A stretch of DNA of 14,674 nt from Polaromonas sp. GTDB taxonomy: Bacteria > Pseudomonadota > Gammaproteobacteria > Burkholderiales > Burkholderiaceae_C. Below are positions 13,529 to 14,674 of this stretch, piece after piece. The translations under genes and the position numbers were made by a program. The first letter of the stretch is position 1, and every line of letters starts with the position of its first letter. The notes below the pieces were generated by a model. The model was not told the origin of the DNA and did not search any database. It was given only the letters and a program-made list of their open reading frames with translations. The DNA lies in assembly GCA_023259235.1 (NCBI GenBank), contig JAHFQQ010000053.1, positions 1-14,674 of the forward strand, in the 5' to 3' direction.

Positions 13529-14674
13529 ATGCAATTTACAGACCAGCACCGTCAGCTCGATGACACGGTGACAAAATTTGTAAAAAATGAAATTAATCCC
13601 TTTGTCGCCGAGTGGGAGCGTGCCGAGGAATTTCCAAGTCACGCGCTCTTCAAGAAAATGGGCAATCTGGGTCTGCTGGGAGTGAAGTACCCCGAAGAAT
13701 ACGGCGGCCTGGGGCTCGATTTCAGCTACTCGATGGTGATGGCCGAGGCCCTGGGTGCGGCCACTTGTGGCGGTGTTCCCATGGCCATTGGCGTGCATAC
13801 CGACATGTGTACCCCGGCGCTGGCCCGCTTTGGCAGCGACGATCTGCGCCGTGAATTTCTGGCGCCCTCCATCGCCGGCGATTTTGTCGGTTGCCTTGGG
13901 GTGAGTGAACCCGGCGGCGGCTCCGACGTTGCAGCTGTCAAAACCACCGCGCGCAAGGAAGGCAGCGACTACGTCATCAATGGCAGCAAGATGTGGATCA
14001 CCAATGGGATGAAGGCCGACTGGTGCTGCCTGCTGGTCAACACCAGCGAAGGATTTCCGCACAAGAACAAAAGCCTGATCGCGGTGCCGATGGATGCGGC
14101 AGGCATTACGCGCCAGAAGATTCGCAAGATCGGCATGAACTCGTCTGACACGGCGCAACTCTTTTTTGACAATGTGCGGGTGCCGCAGCGCAACCTGATC
14201 GGCCAGGAGGGCGCGGGTTTCATGTTCCAGATGTTGCAGTTTCAGGAAGAGCGCCTGTGGGGCGCGGCCAGCTCGCTGCGCAGCCTGGACAGCCTGATCG
14301 ATCAAACCATTGCCTACACCCGCGAGCGCAAGACGTTCGGGCACGGCGTTCTTGACAACCAGGTGGTGCACTTCCGTCTGGCTGAGTTGCGCACGGAAGT
14401 GGAAGCCCTGCGCGCGCTCACCTACCGTGCCGTGGCCTTGTATGTAAGCGGCAAGGACGTGACCAAGCTCGCTTCCATGGCCAAGCTCAAATGCGGCCGG
14501 CTCTCGCGCGAGGTGACCGACGCCTGCCTGCAGTATTGGGGCGGCATGGGCTACACGCTGGACAACCCGGTGTCGCGCGCATTTCGCGATTCGCGCCTGA
14601 TCTCCATTGGCGGTGGCGCTGACGAAATCATGCTCGGCATTATCTGCAAGCTGGAAGGCACCCTGCCCAAAGGC
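13529..14674 (+). CDS. Acyl-CoA dehydrogenase, AtuD-like (citronellyl-CoA dehydrogenase type), cut at its last residues
   Basis: FAD-dependent enzyme that introduces an alpha,beta double bond into an acyl-CoA. The 382 codons present cover nearly the whole family length. Marks: G-L-L-G-V-K-Y-P-E-E-Y-G-G-L-G-L-D (48-64), the flavin/substrate motif V-S-E-P-G-G-G-S-D (125-133), W-I-T-N-G (156-160), R-K-T-F-G (267-271), Q-Y-W-G-G-M-G-Y (335-342) and S-R-A-F-R-D-S-R-L-I-S-I (349-360). Gly362 stands where medium-chain enzymes have the catalytic Glu376; instead Glu241 in F-Q-E-E-R-L-W-G aligns with the helix-G base of isovaleryl-CoA dehydrogenase. The G-G-V-P-M-A-I-G-V-H-T-D-M-C-T-P stretch and G-G-G-A-D-E-I match my memory of AtuD. 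CTGGAG (13516-13521) precedes the ATG. It sits third in the AtuB-AtuC-AtuD order. Substrate specificity is inferred. Confidence 0.9.
   Translation, partial: MQFTDQHRQLDDTVTKFVKNEINPFVAEWERAEEFPSHALFKKMGNLGLLGVKYPEEYGGLGLDFSYSMVMAEALGAATCGGVPMAIGVHTDMCTPALARFGSDDLRREFLAPSIAGDFVGCLGVSEPGGGSDVAAVKTTARKEGSDYVINGSKMWITNGMKADWCCLLVNTSEGFPHKNKSLIAVPMDAAGITRQKIRKIGMNSSDTAQLFFDNVRVPQRNLIGQEGAGFMFQMLQFQEERLWGAASSLRSLDSLIDQTIAYTRERKTFGHGVLDNQVVHFRLAELRTEVEALRALTYRAVALYVSGKDVTKLASMAKLKCGRLSREVTDACLQYWGGMGYTLDNPVSRAFRDSRLISIGGGADEIMLGIICKLEGTLPKG

Noticed and set aside
12965..14371. A 468-codon minus-strand open frame across the carboxyltransferase and dehydrogenase genes
   Set aside because: It crosses two certain genes and the intergenic inverted repeat and shows no domain.

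Overview
This GC-rich window fits a betaproteobacterium of the order Burkholderiales, most likely Comamonadaceae (Polaromonas/Rhodoferax/Acidovorax type). The assignment rests on remembered protein similarity, on the DUF2917-next-to-LysR pairing and on a short palindromic repeat style I associate with that family; no database search was run. Gene density is high, no gene-free stretch exceeds about 260 bp, and no RNA gene, insertion sequence, integrase, phage gene or CRISPR array was seen.

Layout, left half: a soluble lytic murein transglycosylase (minus strand, 3' end cut by the window edge) diverges, with only 9 bp between start codons, from a 5-formyltetrahydrofolate cyclo-ligase. The cyclo-ligase carries an extra loop of about 30 codons that contains a near-perfect 23-bp palindrome. 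It converges on a GcvA-type LysR regulator, which diverges from a DUF2917 protein. Then come glmU (plus), a membrane-anchored DUF2726 protein (minus), an Lrp/AsnC regulator (minus) and glmS (plus). GlmS makes glucosamine-6-phosphate and GlmU makes UDP-GlcNAc, so with the transglycosylase this half has a cell-wall precursor and turnover theme. glmM is absent. A strong rho-independent terminator overlaps the glmS stop codon, and an orphan CheY-like receiver protein follows.

Layout, right half: a small SCP2 (sterol-carrier) protein and a MerR regulator form a two-gene minus-strand unit. Divergent from them runs a plus-strand operon: a PECR/AtuB-like short-chain dehydrogenase, an AtuC-like acyl-CoA carboxylase carboxyltransferase (ATGA overlap) and an AtuD-like acyl-CoA dehydrogenase that leaves the window a residue or more before its stop. 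The order SDR-carboxyltransferase-dehydrogenase matches atuB-atuC-atuD of the Pseudomonas acyclic terpene (citronellol/geraniol) pathway, but here it is paired with MerR plus SCP2 rather than the TetR-type AtuR. A perfect 14-bp palindrome lies between the divergent units, over both likely -35 regions, and is the obvious operator candidate.

Strongest items for a second look: the atuBCD-like operon with its SCP2/MerR partner and palindrome; the CGCAAAG-rich 95-bp inverted repeat inside that operon; the in-frame palindromic insert in the cyclo-ligase; and the loss of canonical catalytic residues in the SDR.
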